NCBI GenBank assembly: GCA_045632125.1
Contig: JAZQWC010000089.1
Span: forward strand, 62,001-126,000
Source of the DNA: CALWPV01 sp045632125
Lineage (GTDB): Bacteria; Bacillota; Clostridia; Lachnospirales; Bianqueaceae
Length of the DNA stretch: 64,000 nt
Reading direction: 5' to 3'
Positions 49,047-58,087 of the stretch are shown here, one piece after another. The notes under the pieces were generated by a model that worked only from the letters and a program-made list of their open reading frames with translations, was not told the DNA's origin and ran no database searches. Each line of letters starts with the position of its first letter. Position 1 is the first letter of the stretch. A program made the translations under genes and the position numbers.

Positions 49047-50255
49047 ATGATTATTCGTGAAAAATATATGCAGCAGATTTGTGACTTTATGGATAAACCT
49101 GTTATCAAGGTAATTACAGGTATGCGACGTTGTGGGAAAAGTGCATTACTGGAACTAACGAGAGATGAATTAAAAGCAAGAGGCGTTCCAAATGAGAATA
49201 TCATCTACATCAATTTTGAGTCATTAAGATATGAGCATTTGAAAGAATATCGTTCCTTATATCAAGAAGTTTCTAAGAGAGTAGAGGGTGTGGAAGGAAA
49301 GGTTTATATTCTGTTAGATGAAATTCAAGAGGTTTCTGGATGGGAGCAGGCGATCAATTCATTCCGTATTGATTTTGATTGCGATATTTATATTACCGGT
49401 TCTAATGCAAAATTGTTGTCGGGAGAATTAGCTACACTTTTGGCAGGAAGATATGTTGAGATAAGAGTGTACCCGCTAAGTTTTAATGAATATCTTCTGT
49501 TTGCCGAAACAAACGAAGATGAGAGGGATCTAAGCAATCAGGAACATTTTGTAAATTACTTGAAGTTTGGGGGACTTCCTGGTATTCATCAAATGAAATG
49601 GGATGAGTCACGAATCGTACAGTACTTAACAGATATATATAATTCTGTTTTGCTGAAGGATGTCATTTCTCGTAACAAAATTCGAGATACAGCCTTATTG
49701 GAAAGTATAGTTCATTATTTAATGGATAATGTGGGAAATACTTTTTCCGCAAAAACGATATCAGACTTTTTAAAGAGTCAAGGTCGTAAATTGAGCACAG
49801 AGACAGTGTATAACTATATTGATGCGCTGGAAGGAGCATTTCTGATTTATAAGGCTTCTCGCTTTGATATTAAGGGAAAGCGCATATTGGAGACACAGGA
49901 AAAATATTATTTAGCGGATCTGGGCCTTCGGCATGCAGTGATAGGGTATCGTGATAATGATATAGCAGGAGTTCTTGAAAATGTAGTATATCTGGAACTT
50001 CTGCGAAGAGGATATTCGATTCATATAGGAAAACAGGATGTAGCAGAGGTTGATTTTGTTGCAAATTATCGAGACGATCGGCTGTATGTCCAGGTGTGTT
50101 ATGTTCTGACAGAGCAAAATACGGATCGTGAATTTGGATCGCTGGAAGCAATATCTGACAATTATGAAAAGGTAGTGTTATCGATGGATAGCTTATTGAG
50201 TATCAATCGTGGTGGAATCCGGCAGAAGAATTTGATAGATTTTTTGTTGGGATGA
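49047..50255 (+). CDS. AAA ATPase with C-terminal DUF4143 domain
   Basis: A 402-residue ATPase of the AAA_14 plus DUF4143 type. Walker A is GMRRCGKSALLEL near residue 28 and Walker B YILLDEIQEV near 92. YITGSNAKLLSGELATLLAGRYVEIRVYPLSFNEYL is the conserved core (landmarks SNAKLL and LAGRY). The C-terminal part has a nuclease-like pattern (ENVVYLELLRRGY, then EVDFVA). Function of this widespread family is unclear. Codon use (AGA, ATA, TTA) is more AT-rich than its neighbours, which suggests acquisition by transfer. Its own promoter and ATG at 49047 support a single-gene unit. Confidence 0.88.
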   Translation: MIIREKYMQQICDFMDKPVIKVITGMRRCGKSALLELTRDELKARGVPNENIIYINFESLRYEHLKEYRSLYQEVSKRVEGVEGKVYILLDEIQEVSGWEQAINSFRIDFDCDIYITGSNAKLLSGELATLLAGRYVEIRVYPLSFNEYLLFAETNEDERDLSNQEHFVNYLKFGGLPGIHQMKWDESRIVQYLTDIYNSVLLKDVISRNKIRDTALLESIVHYLMDNVGNTFSAKTISDFLKSQGRKLSTETVYNYIDALEGAFLIYKASRFDIKGKRILETQEKYYLADLGLRHAVIGYRDNDIAGVLENVVYLELLRRGYSIHIGKQDVAEVDFVANYRDDRLYVQVCYVLTEQNTDREFGSLEAISDNYEKVVLSMDSLLSINRGGIRQKNLIDFLLG

Positions 50256-50268
50256 GGTGAAAATCTGC

Positions 50269-50297
50269 TTGACAATAGTGTTGAGTGGTTTTATAAT
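50269..50297 (+). promoter_or_regulatory. Consensus promoter of the tyrS T-box operon
   Basis: TTGACA, a 17-base spacer and TATAAT: both boxes match the consensus perfectly. Confidence 0.9.
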
Positions 50298-50303
50298 CTA
50301 CAA

Positions 50304-50616
50304 CAACTGAATACCGCAATCGAAAAGGCTATGACAAGAAAGAGTAGCAATGGAGAAGGCTTACAGAGAGTTGCCGGTTGGTGAGAGGCGCATGGATATC
50401 CGTTGTGAATACATCTTTGAGCTGCGCACCGAAAGGAGTTTGAAATCTCAAAAGGATTTCCAAGTAGGCTGCGACGGAGAAGCACGCCGTAAAAAGGTGC
50501 AAGGGTATCGCGTTTTAGCGCCGTACCTGATGAGGCAGAAAGTGTAAGCTTTTTGTGAATAAAGGTGGTAACACGAGTAACAGGCTCGTCCTTTAATTAG
50601 GACGGGCCTTTTTTGT
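50304..50616 (+). ncRNA. T-box leader, tyrosine-specific
   Basis: A leader of about 310 bases. The Stem I apical part (AGAGAGTTGCCGGTTGGTGA) is typical of T-boxes. The specifier TAC (Tyr) is at 50410-50412 in GAATACATC. The antiterminator bulge motif AAGGTGGTAACACG is near 50566-50579. The terminator AGGCTCGTCCT with AGGACGGGCCT is at 50582-50609, followed by T residues. Uncharged tRNA-Tyr is expected to favour the antiterminator and turn on tyrS. Confidence 0.93.
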
Positions 50617-50689
50617 TAGGTTTTTTCCGTTGGGTGGTTCAGAAATAATATTCCGTCAAAGGGCGGAAAATAATGGAGGTTTATTGATT

Positions 50690-51913
50690 ATGAAACTATC
50701 TGAGGAACTGATGGCGCGGGGGTTCATCGCGCAGATGACAGATGAGCAAGAAATTTATGATCTCATCGACAATGGAAAAGCCGTTTTTTATATTGGGTTT
50801 GATCCCACGGCAGACAGTTTGACGGTGGGACATTTCCTGCAATTGGTATTAATGAAGCATTTGCAGCGAGCTGGAAACAAACCCATCGCATTAGTGGGAG
50901 GCGGTACCGGCATGGTGGGTGATCCTTCGGGACGAACCGATCTGCGACAGGTGATGACTGAAGAGAAGGTACAACAAAATGTGGAGTGCATCAAAAAACA
51001 GATTGAGAAGTTTATTGACTTTTCTGATGACAAGGCACTTTTGGTGAATAATGCGGATTGGCTAATGCATTTGAATTATGTGAGCTTTTTGCGAGAGGTG
51101 GGTGCCTGTTTTTCGGTGAATCGAATGCTGACAGCAGAGTGCTACAAGCAGCGTATGGAGCGTGGTCTTAGCTTCCTGGAATTTAATTACATGATCATGC
51201 AGAGTTACGACTTTTATATGTTATTTCAAAAATTTGGGTGCAATATGCAGTGTGGCGGCGATGATCAGTGGTCTAATATGCTGGGAGGTACAGAGTTGAT
51301 TCGTAGAAAGCTAGGAGCCAATGCATATGCGATGACCGCTAATTTGCTGATGACCAGCGATGGTAAGAAGATGGGAAAGACAGCGAAGGGTGCAGTATGG
51401 TTGGATCCTAATAAAACGACGCCCTTTGAATTCTACCAGTACTGGCGAAATGTGAATGATGCGGATGTGATTAAGCTATTGAAATGTCTTACTTTCCTGC
51501 CGCTGGAGCAAATTGCTGAAATGGAATGCTGGGAAGGTAGTCAGCTAAACAGAGCAAAAGAGATTCTCGCGTTCGAACTGACTCGAGACGTACACGGGGA
51601 AGAAGAAGCAATCAAAGCTCAAGAAGCAGCCAAAGCACTTTTTGCAGATGGCGCTAACATGGAAAATATCCCGAGTGTGGAAGTATCAGAAGATGTTTTC
51701 GTGGATGGTTGTGTAGACGTGATTACATTAATGCAGAAGGCAGGACTTGCTACTTCCCGTTCCGAGGCACGCCGCAACATCGAACAGGGCGGAGCAGAAG
51801 TGAACGGTGTCAAAGTGACGGAGTTTGGATACAAAGTGGAAAAAGCTTCCCTGATAGGAGAAGGTATTATTCTTCGGCGTGGTAAGAAGAAATTTGTAAG
51901 AGTACATTTATGA
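50690..51913 (+). CDS. tyrS: Tyrosyl-tRNA synthetase
   Basis: A 407-residue class I synthetase that charges tRNA-Tyr. The HIGH-like motif is VGHFLQL and the KMSKS-like motif is KKMGKT. YIGFDPTADSL, LVGGGTGMVGDPSGR and CGGDDQWSNM build the tyrosine and ATP site. The C-terminal S4 domain includes SRSEARRNIEQGGAEVNG. The start at 50690 has GGAGG upstream; the frame is open 60 bases earlier but without a ribosome site. It is controlled by the T-box in front of it. Confidence 0.97.
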   Translation: MKLSEELMARGFIAQMTDEQEIYDLIDNGKAVFYIGFDPTADSLTVGHFLQLVLMKHLQRAGNKPIALVGGGTGMVGDPSGRTDLRQVMTEEKVQQNVECIKKQIEKFIDFSDDKALLVNNADWLMHLNYVSFLREVGACFSVNRMLTAECYKQRMERGLSFLEFNYMIMQSYDFYMLFQKFGCNMQCGGDDQWSNMLGGTELIRRKLGANAYAMTANLLMTSDGKKMGKTAKGAVWLDPNKTTPFEFYQYWRNVNDADVIKLLKCLTFLPLEQIAEMECWEGSQLNRAKEILAFELTRDVHGEEEAIKAQEAAKALFADGANMENIPSVEVSEDVFVDGCVDVITLMQKAGLATSRSEARRNIEQGGAEVNGVKVTEFGYKVEKASLIGEGIILRRGKKKFVRVHL

Positions 51914-51931
51914 TAGAAAGGATTGTGAGAC

Positions 51932-52396
51932 ATGGTACGCTATGCAAAACGAGAAGATCTTTCAAGAGTTAATGAATTAAGACGACAGGTGAATGATGTG
52001 CATGTGGAAGGCCGACCGGATATTTTCAAGCCTGGTTTTGATCAGGAGATGCAAGATTTGCTGTATAAGATCTTTGAAAGTGACAATATGGATGTGATTG
52101 TGGCGGAACGCGCGAGCGTGATCTGCGGCTTTGCCTGTGTGCAGTATGTGGATAAGCCAGAAGGTCCCTACTCATATGGTCGTCGATTCTACAATGTGGA
52201 TGAGTTTTGCGTGGATGTTGCCTTTCGGCGGCAGGGGGTGGCCACAGAAATGTTTGATTTTATTAAGCAGGAGGCTAAGGCGAAGGGCTTTGATCGTGTC
52301 GAACTGAACATGTGGGAGTTCAATGAAGGAGCCCTGGCTTTTTATGAGTCGGTGGGGTTTGCAACCTACAGACGAAACATGGAGATGGAGGTTTAA
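51932..52396 (+). CDS. GNAT-family N-acetyltransferase
   Basis: A 154-residue acetyltransferase. The acetyl-CoA-binding motif is FRRQGVATEMFDFI, preceded by EFCVDVAF (beta-4). ALAFYESVGFATYRRNMEM is the usual C-terminal part. It acylates an unknown amine. The gene follows tyrS by 18 bases and precedes the HIT gene by two, so it is probably in the T-box-controlled transcript. A role linked to aminoacyl compounds is only a guess. Confidence 0.9.
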   Translation: MVRYAKREDLSRVNELRRQVNDVHVEGRPDIFKPGFDQEMQDLLYKIFESDNMDVIVAERASVICGFACVQYVDKPEGPYSYGRRFYNVDEFCVDVAFRRQGVATEMFDFIKQEAKAKGFDRVELNMWEFNEGALAFYESVGFATYRRNMEMEV

Positions 52397-52398
52397 AT

Positions 52399-52794
52399 AT
52401 GTGTGTATTTTGCAAAATTGTAGCAGGAGAGATTCCGAGCATGAAAGTCTATGAAGATGAGCATTCGCTCGTCTTCATGGATATTGTAGAGGATGTAGAT
52501 GGTCACATGTTGGCGGTACCGAAAAAACATGTGAAGAATATTTTGGATTGTGATTTGGAGACTTTGACTCACATGATGGCAGCGGTGAAGAGAGTATCAA
52601 ATCATTGTGTGGGAAATTGCGTCTATGACGGGATAAATTTGTTAAATGCCAGTGATGAAAGCGCAGGGCAATCAGTACCACATTTTCATATTCACATGAT
52701 TCCACGAAAAGTCGACGATGGTGTGAATGCCTGGCCAAAGTTCGAGGGGGCTAAGTATGAAATAGAAGAGGTTTGGAAGAAGATTAGATTGTAA
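52399..52794 (+). CDS. HIT-family nucleotide hydrolase
   Basis: A 131-residue histidine-triad protein of the Hint/HinT branch, which cleaves nucleoside phosphoramidates and aminoacyl-adenylates. CVFCKIVAGEIPS starts the protein and the triad is HFHIHMIP (HxHxH). Position in the tyrS transcript fits possible clean-up of tyrosyl-adenylate, which is inference. Length is standard. Confidence 0.94.
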   Translation: MCVFCKIVAGEIPSMKVYEDEHSLVFMDIVEDVDGHMLAVPKKHVKNILDCDLETLTHMMAAVKRVSNHCVGNCVYDGINLLNASDESAGQSVPHFHIHMIPRKVDDGVNAWPKFEGAKYEIEEVWKKIRL

Positions 52795-52810
52795 ACTTGA
52801 ACATGAAAAT

Positions 52811-52840
52811 AGCCCAAAATGTTGAGTAACGTTTGGGGCT
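52811..52840. terminator. Hairpin between the HIT gene and the toxin-antitoxin remnant
   Basis: AGCCCAAAATGTT and AACGTTTGGGGCT pair with minor mismatches around a GAGT loop. The flanking T run on either strand is weak. It lies between convergent genes. Confidence 0.5.
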
Positions 52841-52846
52841 AAAACA

Positions 52847-52954
52847 TTATATCAGTCGTCTATAGTATTGTACTGTAACAACGTAGATGGTTTTAGTATT
52901 TTCATCGCCACGAAAGATAATTATATAGTTTTCGATGAGAAGTTGACGGTATAC
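52847..52954 (-). pseudogene. RelE/ParE-type toxin remnant (C-terminal 35 codons)
   Basis: On the minus strand the frame VYRQLLIENYIIIFRGDENT continues to TAA and matches the C-terminal strands of RelE/ParE toxins (pattern R.LLI.NY.IFYRVD....V.V..V.YGRR). The N-terminal two thirds of the toxin and its start codon are missing. It directly abuts, in the same frame, the stop codon of an antitoxin remnant. The unit is therefore a collapsed toxin-antitoxin pair and not functional as a toxin. Confidence 0.75.
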
Positions 52955-53101
52955 TTATCCAAAATGTTTTTTCTCCAATGCTGTAAAGGCCAGCTCGGCA
53001 TCTATGGCTTCAGCACCATCCAAAAGTTCCTGTTCTTTATGGGCAGAATTTGATATTTCAGTGGCATTACGAAGATCTTTAATTGGAATAATCAAAGGCA
53101 T
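52955..53101 (-). pseudogene. Phd/YefM-type antitoxin remnant with internal deletion
   Basis: A 48-codon frame on the minus strand with a good ribosome site (AAAGGAG) and an intact promoter. It begins MPLIIPIKDLRNATEIS, the standard start of Phd/RelB antitoxins of Clostridia. It jumps after about residue 24 to the C-terminal section ELLDGAEAIDAELAFTALEK. The central half (the DNA-binding and dimerisation part) is absent. The start codon at 53101 and expression signals are preserved, so a short peptide may still be made. Confidence 0.75.
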
Positions 53102-53125
53102 AATTAATCACTCCTTTCTAGCGTG

Positions 53126-53154
53126 ATTATAGTATAATTATGCTAAGATGGCAA
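53126..53154 (-). promoter_or_regulatory. Intact promoter of the decayed toxin-antitoxin locus
   Basis: On the minus strand TTGCCA, a 17-base spacer and a perfect TATAAT stand 25 bases before the antitoxin start codon. Confidence 0.7.
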
Positions 53155-53193
53155 TGTGAATATTCAGTAAGGTAAATATAATAGTTGAGTAGA

Positions 53194-53222
53194 TTGAATT
53201 TCCAGACCCGCTATGCTAAAAT
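53194..53222 (+). promoter_or_regulatory. Predicted promoter of the serpin gene
   Basis: TTGAAT, a 17-base spacer and TAAAAT. It would give a leader of about 160 bases before the serpin ATG at 53389. I see no gene or riboswitch in that leader. Confidence 0.5.
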
Positions 53223-53388
53223 GAAAAAAGTAGGAATATTGAGTGGATGTGGTCAATTCTTTACCAAGGAGTGACGATATCGCCTTAAATGTGGGAATGA
53301 TTGAATCATGTTTTGCGACTATATTGATAGAAGAAAATAACTCTTAAACTGTAGAATATACTAACCAATGTTTTGGGAGAATGAGTAA

Positions 53389-55560
53389 ATGAAAAATCGT
53401 AATATGTTATGGTTTCTTCTGTTTGTGATCAGTGTGGTCCTTTTGGTTGCTTGCAGGGCAGAACGAGATACGAACGTAGAGCCAGTTCATCAGGCTTCCT
53501 ATTTTGAGTTGCTAGGTATTGATAAAGACGAAATCGACAAAATTATTTTCGTCTATCAACCTGAAAGGGTAGATTCAAGTATAGATTCTCAAACGATTAT
53601 GCAATTAAATCCCGATGATTCCTTATTTGATGAAATCATATCCAATTTTGATAAAATGAAACTGACATTGGATGAAAATCAAAATTGGGACGAGATGAAG
53701 GCGCGATATACATTAGGATATACACAGTTAATTTTTGAAGTTGATAATACAGAATATCGACTGCCTATACTGGATGTATATGAAAAGCAGTTGAGTAAAC
53801 CGGATCCTGTTTCATGGGCGGTATATCAGGATTCATTCATCTACACAATAGATTTTACTCAGTGCTGGAGTAAAAAGGAGTATCAAGGAGTGGCTCTTTA
53901 TTTGAATCGCTTGGTAAAGGATCAAATTGCTGAAAATGAACTTCCTGAAATTAATACTCCATTATATTACGGATTGGTACAAAATTCCGCATCATGGAAT
54001 TATGATTGCAATGCATCCACTATTTTTGAAAAATCCGATTATATTTTCAAAGGAAGAGTATTAGAAAATGATCTTTATTCCGGTTATCAAATTAAAGTTC
54101 TAGATTGTTATAAAGGCGGATGGGATACAGGTTATGTATTTCGTTATCAAGATGGTACGGGATATGATAAAGAAAAGAAGGTTTACCATGCACTGGTCAA
54201 TGAAACGGAAAGACCGCTGGTGCCGGATAATGAATATATCTTTTTTATGAAAAAGAATTGGATGGTAAAACCCTCGCAGTTAAAAGAAGGATATGAAGCA
54301 GTTTTTCTAACAGATCGGCAATGCGGAGTCTGTCAAGTTATAGACGATCAGGTATGGCCCATATTCAATGCACTGCCCGGTACATCTTGGTATACTGGGC
54401 AATCAGTGGAGGAAATACGTGCTGCCGTTGTCGAAGTAAAAAGTTTTGAAACAGCTAACACGGCAATTACAAATTTTGGCGTTGAACTTTTAATAAGAAA
54501 TGTGAGTTCAGAAGAAAATTTACTGGTTTCACCTTTATCTGTGATGACGATGCTGGCCTTGGTAAACAACGGGGCAAAAGGAGAAACAAAATCACAGATG
54601 GAAGATGCGATTGGAATTTCCAGCGAGAAGCTGAATGAATACTTTGAAGAATATTTAACCGAGATATATGATGACCGAGAGTCTGCCGTCAACATCGCCA
54701 ATGCAGTTATATATAAAGAAAATAGCTTACAATTGGATGAAGAATTTGCAGAACAAATGGAAGAGATGTACCATGCACGGGTCAGTGCAGAAAGCTTCGA
54801 TGAAGCAACATTGGAAGAGCTGAATCAGTGGGTATACAAGCAGACGAATAGAAGGATTCCACAAATTTTAAATCAAATTGAAGAGAATGAAGTTATCTAC
54901 CTAGTCAATGCGCTTTCCTTCGATGCTAAATGGGGGAAAAAGTTTATTACCGTAAAACCGAGCCAATTTACAACAGAAACCGGTGAGGTCAAGACGGTTA
55001 ACATGATGCTAGGTGATGCAGAGTATTACATAGAAGAGGAGGGGGTGAGTGGCTTCGTTAAGAATTACGAAGATAATCGATATACTTTTGTAGCACTGCT
55101 GCCGGAAGAAGGAACAAGTATCTCTGAGTACATGAATTCCTTAAGCGGTGAGAAAATTACTGCTTTACTGCAAGGCGCACGAGAAGTGCGGGTAGATGTA
55201 ACGATGCCTGAATATGAATACGAGTACAGTATTGGCTTAAAAGAAACACTGAGTGAAATAGGTATGATTGATCTGTTTGATGAGGTGAAGGCGGATCTGT
55301 CAAAGATGGGAAAGGGAACGGACGGGAATCTCTTCTTAAACCGTGTGATCCATAAAACCTACATTAATGTAAATACTAGTGGAACTAAAGGCGGAGCTGC
55401 AACTTTAGGTGGCGGCATGAGCGGCGGCGGGACAACCCAGGAAGTTAAATTTGTCAAGTTAGATCGCCCCTTTGTTTATTTGATTATGGATCAGGAAAAC
55501 GAGTTCTCCATTTTTATGGGAACGGTAATGGATCCTGGAACAGAGGACGGGAATAAATAA
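53389..55560 (+). CDS. Lipoprotein with C-terminal serpin domain
   Basis: A 723-residue surface lipoprotein; the signal peptide ends LLVAC, with Cys22 lipidated. Residues about 35-350 are an unrecognised region with a beta-rich section (SDYIFKGRVLEND to EYIFFMKKNW). Residues 353-715 form a serpin: LLVSPLSVMTMLALVNNGAKGET, LVNALSFDAKWGKKF, VTMPEYEYEYS and the C-terminal FVKLDRPFVYLIMD. The reactive-centre loop (about 664-688) has a small-residue hinge, GTKGGAAT, and a Gly-rich tip around GGGMSGGG. Inhibition of proteases at the cell surface is expected from the fold, not proven. Codon use is AT-rich compared with neighbours, so it may be acquired. Confidence 0.9.
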   Translation: MKNRNMLWFLLFVISVVLLVACRAERDTNVEPVHQASYFELLGIDKDEIDKIIFVYQPERVDSSIDSQTIMQLNPDDSLFDEIISNFDKMKLTLDENQNWDEMKARYTLGYTQLIFEVDNTEYRLPILDVYEKQLSKPDPVSWAVYQDSFIYTIDFTQCWSKKEYQGVALYLNRLVKDQIAENELPEINTPLYYGLVQNSASWNYDCNASTIFEKSDYIFKGRVLENDLYSGYQIKVLDCYKGGWDTGYVFRYQDGTGYDKEKKVYHALVNETERPLVPDNEYIFFMKKNWMVKPSQLKEGYEAVFLTDRQCGVCQVIDDQVWPIFNALPGTSWYTGQSVEEIRAAVVEVKSFETANTAITNFGVELLIRNVSSEENLLVSPLSVMTMLALVNNGAKGETKSQMEDAIGISSEKLNEYFEEYLTEIYDDRESAVNIANAVIYKENSLQLDEEFAEQMEEMYHARVSAESFDEATLEELNQWVYKQTNRRIPQILNQIEENEVIYLVNALSFDAKWGKKFITVKPSQFTTETGEVKTVNMMLGDAEYYIEEEGVSGFVKNYEDNRYTFVALLPEEGTSISEYMNSLSGEKITALLQGAREVRVDVTMPEYEYEYSIGLKETLSEIGMIDLFDEVKADLSKMGKGTDGNLFLNRVIHKTYINVNTSGTKGGAATLGGGMSGGGTTQEVKFVKLDRPFVYLIMDQENEFSIFMGTVMDPGTEDGNK

Positions 55561-55570
55561 CTTAAAGATT

Positions 55571-55618
55571 AAAAAAGCAACAATACACGTTCAAACAAAA
55601 CGTATATTGTTGCTTTTG
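55571..55618. terminator. Bidirectional terminator between serpin and pheT
   Basis: AGCAACAATA and TATTGTTGCT, extended by ACGT with ACGT, form a stem with A residues on the left and T residues on the right. It serves both convergent transcripts. Confidence 0.88.
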
Positions 55619-55647
55619 TTATTTAGATCAAGTGAAAGTTATAAACC

Positions 55648-58068
55648 TTAAGCGCGGATCTCAATTTCCAGCTTCTTATTCAGCTTTCTCAAAATAGTCT
55701 CAACCATTTCGTCTACAGACTTGGCGGTGAACTCTTCAGCCTTGGGAGTGAAAACGATGGTGTAAGCCATGCTCTTCTTGTCTTCCGGAATCGGCTTGCC
55801 TTCGTAAACGTCGAAGAGGGTAACCTTGGTTACATAGCTGCAAGCTTCCTTGATGACATCCTCAACTTCACCATTGGTGATAGACTTGCTCATTACCAGA
55901 GCCAGGTCACGTTTTTCTTCTGCGAACTGAGGCAGGGGTACGAACTTCTTTACGTTGGTGTAGTACTGCTGCAGTACTTCCATATCGAGTTCCATAATGT
56001 AACCGGAATTACGCATATCTTCTGCTTCCTGAACCGGATAGGAGATCTTACCCAAATAACCAACCTTCTCACCGTTGCAGATGATGGCAGCGGTCTGGAA
56101 GGGATGCAGGTAAGGCAGTTCACAGCGCTCGTAGGTGAATTTCACATCCAGATTCTCAGCCACGGTTTCAGCCAGACCCTTCAGGGTGAAGAAAGATTCC
56201 TTATCGCCCCAAACACCGGCGCAGAGCATGCTCTGTTCCTTGGGGTACTCGGTCAAAGGCAGAGCCTTGGGAACGAAAATGCTGCTCATTTCGAACAGAC
56301 GGCCTTCCATGTTGCCTCTCTTCTGGTTGCGGGCGATGGAATGGATCATGGAAGCGGCCAGAGTGGTTCTCATGATGGACAAACCTTCATTGATGGGGTT
56401 CATCAGCGGAATAGCCACGCGCTCGGGAGCATCTTCAGCATAGCCCAGCAGATCCAAATCAGCGGGAGAGAAGAAGGAGTAGTGGATACATTCATGAGCA
56501 CCGGCAGCACACAGGGCGCGTTTCAGGCGAAGCTCAGCTTTCTGCTTCGGATTCAAACCACCGGTGGTAACCTTAGCGGTGGGCATGAAGGTGGAGATTA
56601 CATGATCGTAACCGTACATACGGATGACTTCCTCGGCAACATCCGGATAGTTTTCCATATCCTCACGGAATGCAGGAATCTGCAGAGTCAGCTCGTCGCC
56701 ATTTACAACAGGATTCATGTACAGGCTGGTCAGAATACGAACGATATCTTCGGTGGGAACTTCGATACCCAGTACAGCATTTACTTTATTGATGCTGACT
56801 TTCATTTCACGAGGTTCTACGGAGTTGCCGGTGTTCACATCACAGTGAGTACAGGAAACTTTACCGCAGCCCAGCTCTTCAATCAGATGCAGGGCACGCT
56901 TCAAAGCCATAACGGTGGCATACTCATCCACGCCCTTAGCATAACGGGAACTGGAATCGGTCACCTGACCATGAGCACGGGAACTCTTACGGATGTTGTC
57001 GCGGGCGAACTTAGCGCACTCGAACATTACCTCGGTGGTGGTGTCCAGAATCTCAGAATTCAAACCACCCATGATACCGGCCAGAGCAACAGGTTTTACA
57101 CCGTCGCAGATCACCAGGTTGGAGTTATCCAGAGTGAATTCTTTGCTATCCAGAGTCACGATCTTCTCGCCGTCATGAGCGCGGCGTACATTGATCGCAT
57201 TACCCTCTAAATAGTTATAATCGAAGGCGTGCATGGGCTGACCCATTTCCTTCAGAACATAGTTGGTAATATCAACAACGTTGGAGATGGCATCGATACC
57301 CACCAGAGCCAGACGGCGTTTCATCCAAGCGGGAGATTCGCCGATCTTTACATCATATACATAGTGAGCCATGTAGCGAGGACACAGATCGGGAGCATCC
57401 ACGGTAACGGTGAACCCTTCTTTAGCAACAGCGGTTTCGGTGTAATCCAAAGCGGGAGTCTTCAGCTCTTTACCAAGAGCAGCAGCCACTTCACGGGCAA
57501 TACCGAAAATGCTCTGGCAGTCTGCACGGTTTGCATAGATGGAGATGTCGAACATCCAATCATTCAGACCCAGCAAAGGCTTAACATCAGCACCGATCTC
57601 AGCATCTTCAGGCAGAACCAGCAGACCGTTGTAACCGGCACCGGGATACAGGTTCTCGGTCAGACCAAGCTCAACACCGGAGCATAGCATACCATGGGAC
57701 TCATAGCCGCGCAGTTTGCCTTTCTTGATCTTCATAACACCTTCGATGGTCTTATGATCTTTAGCAGTTGCGTATACAGAAGCACCCACTAAAGCTACGG
57801 GGAATTTGCCGCCGGCGCAAACATTATCGGCACCACAACAGATCTGCAGGCTTTCACCCTGGCCTACATTTACTTTACAAACATGCAGGTGAGTTTCCGG
57901 AATGGGTTCGCATTCTTCCACCAAACCAACAACAACACCGCTAATATCTTTACCGATCTCCCAGGATTCTTCTACTTCGAAACCACAGTCGAACAGTCTT
58001 TTTTCCAATACTTTAGGCTCAACGTCAATATCGACATATTCTCTCAGCCAACTCAAAGGAACTAACAT
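55648..58068 (-). CDS. pheT: Phenylalanyl-tRNA synthetase beta subunit
   Basis: An 806-residue subunit of the alpha2-beta2 enzyme that charges tRNA-Phe. Domains in order: a short N-terminal part (MLVPLSWLREYVDIDVEP), an EMAP-II/OB tRNA-binding domain (residues about 40-150), the B3/4 editing domain (around MAHYVYDVKIGESPAWMK), B5, a catalytic-like core (around EEVIRMYGYDHV) and the C-terminal anticodon-binding FDX-ACB domain. Length is standard. GGAGGT precedes the ATG. It follows pheS by 19 bases on the minus strand. Confidence 0.97.
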   Translation of the reverse strand: MLVPLSWLREYVDIDVEPKVLEKRLFDCGFEVEESWEIGKDISGVVVGLVEECEPIPETHLHVCKVNVGQGESLQICCGADNVCAGGKFPVALVGASVYATAKDHKTIEGVMKIKKGKLRGYESHGMLCSGVELGLTENLYPGAGYNGLLVLPEDAEIGADVKPLLGLNDWMFDISIYANRADCQSIFGIAREVAAALGKELKTPALDYTETAVAKEGFTVTVDAPDLCPRYMAHYVYDVKIGESPAWMKRRLALVGIDAISNVVDITNYVLKEMGQPMHAFDYNYLEGNAINVRRAHDGEKIVTLDSKEFTLDNSNLVICDGVKPVALAGIMGGLNSEILDTTTEVMFECAKFARDNIRKSSRAHGQVTDSSSRYAKGVDEYATVMALKRALHLIEELGCGKVSCTHCDVNTGNSVEPREMKVSINKVNAVLGIEVPTEDIVRILTSLYMNPVVNGDELTLQIPAFREDMENYPDVAEEVIRMYGYDHVISTFMPTAKVTTGGLNPKQKAELRLKRALCAAGAHECIHYSFFSPADLDLLGYAEDAPERVAIPLMNPINEGLSIMRTTLAASMIHSIARNQKRGNMEGRLFEMSSIFVPKALPLTEYPKEQSMLCAGVWGDKESFFTLKGLAETVAENLDVKFTYERCELPYLHPFQTAAIICNGEKVGYLGKISYPVQEAEDMRNSGYIMELDMEVLQQYYTNVKKFVPLPQFAEEKRDLALVMSKSITNGEVEDVIKEACSYVTKVTLFDVYEGKPIPEDKKSMAYTIVFTPKAEEFTAKSVDEMVETILRKLNKKLEIEIRA

Positions 58069-58087
58069 CTTATATATACCTCCGTTA

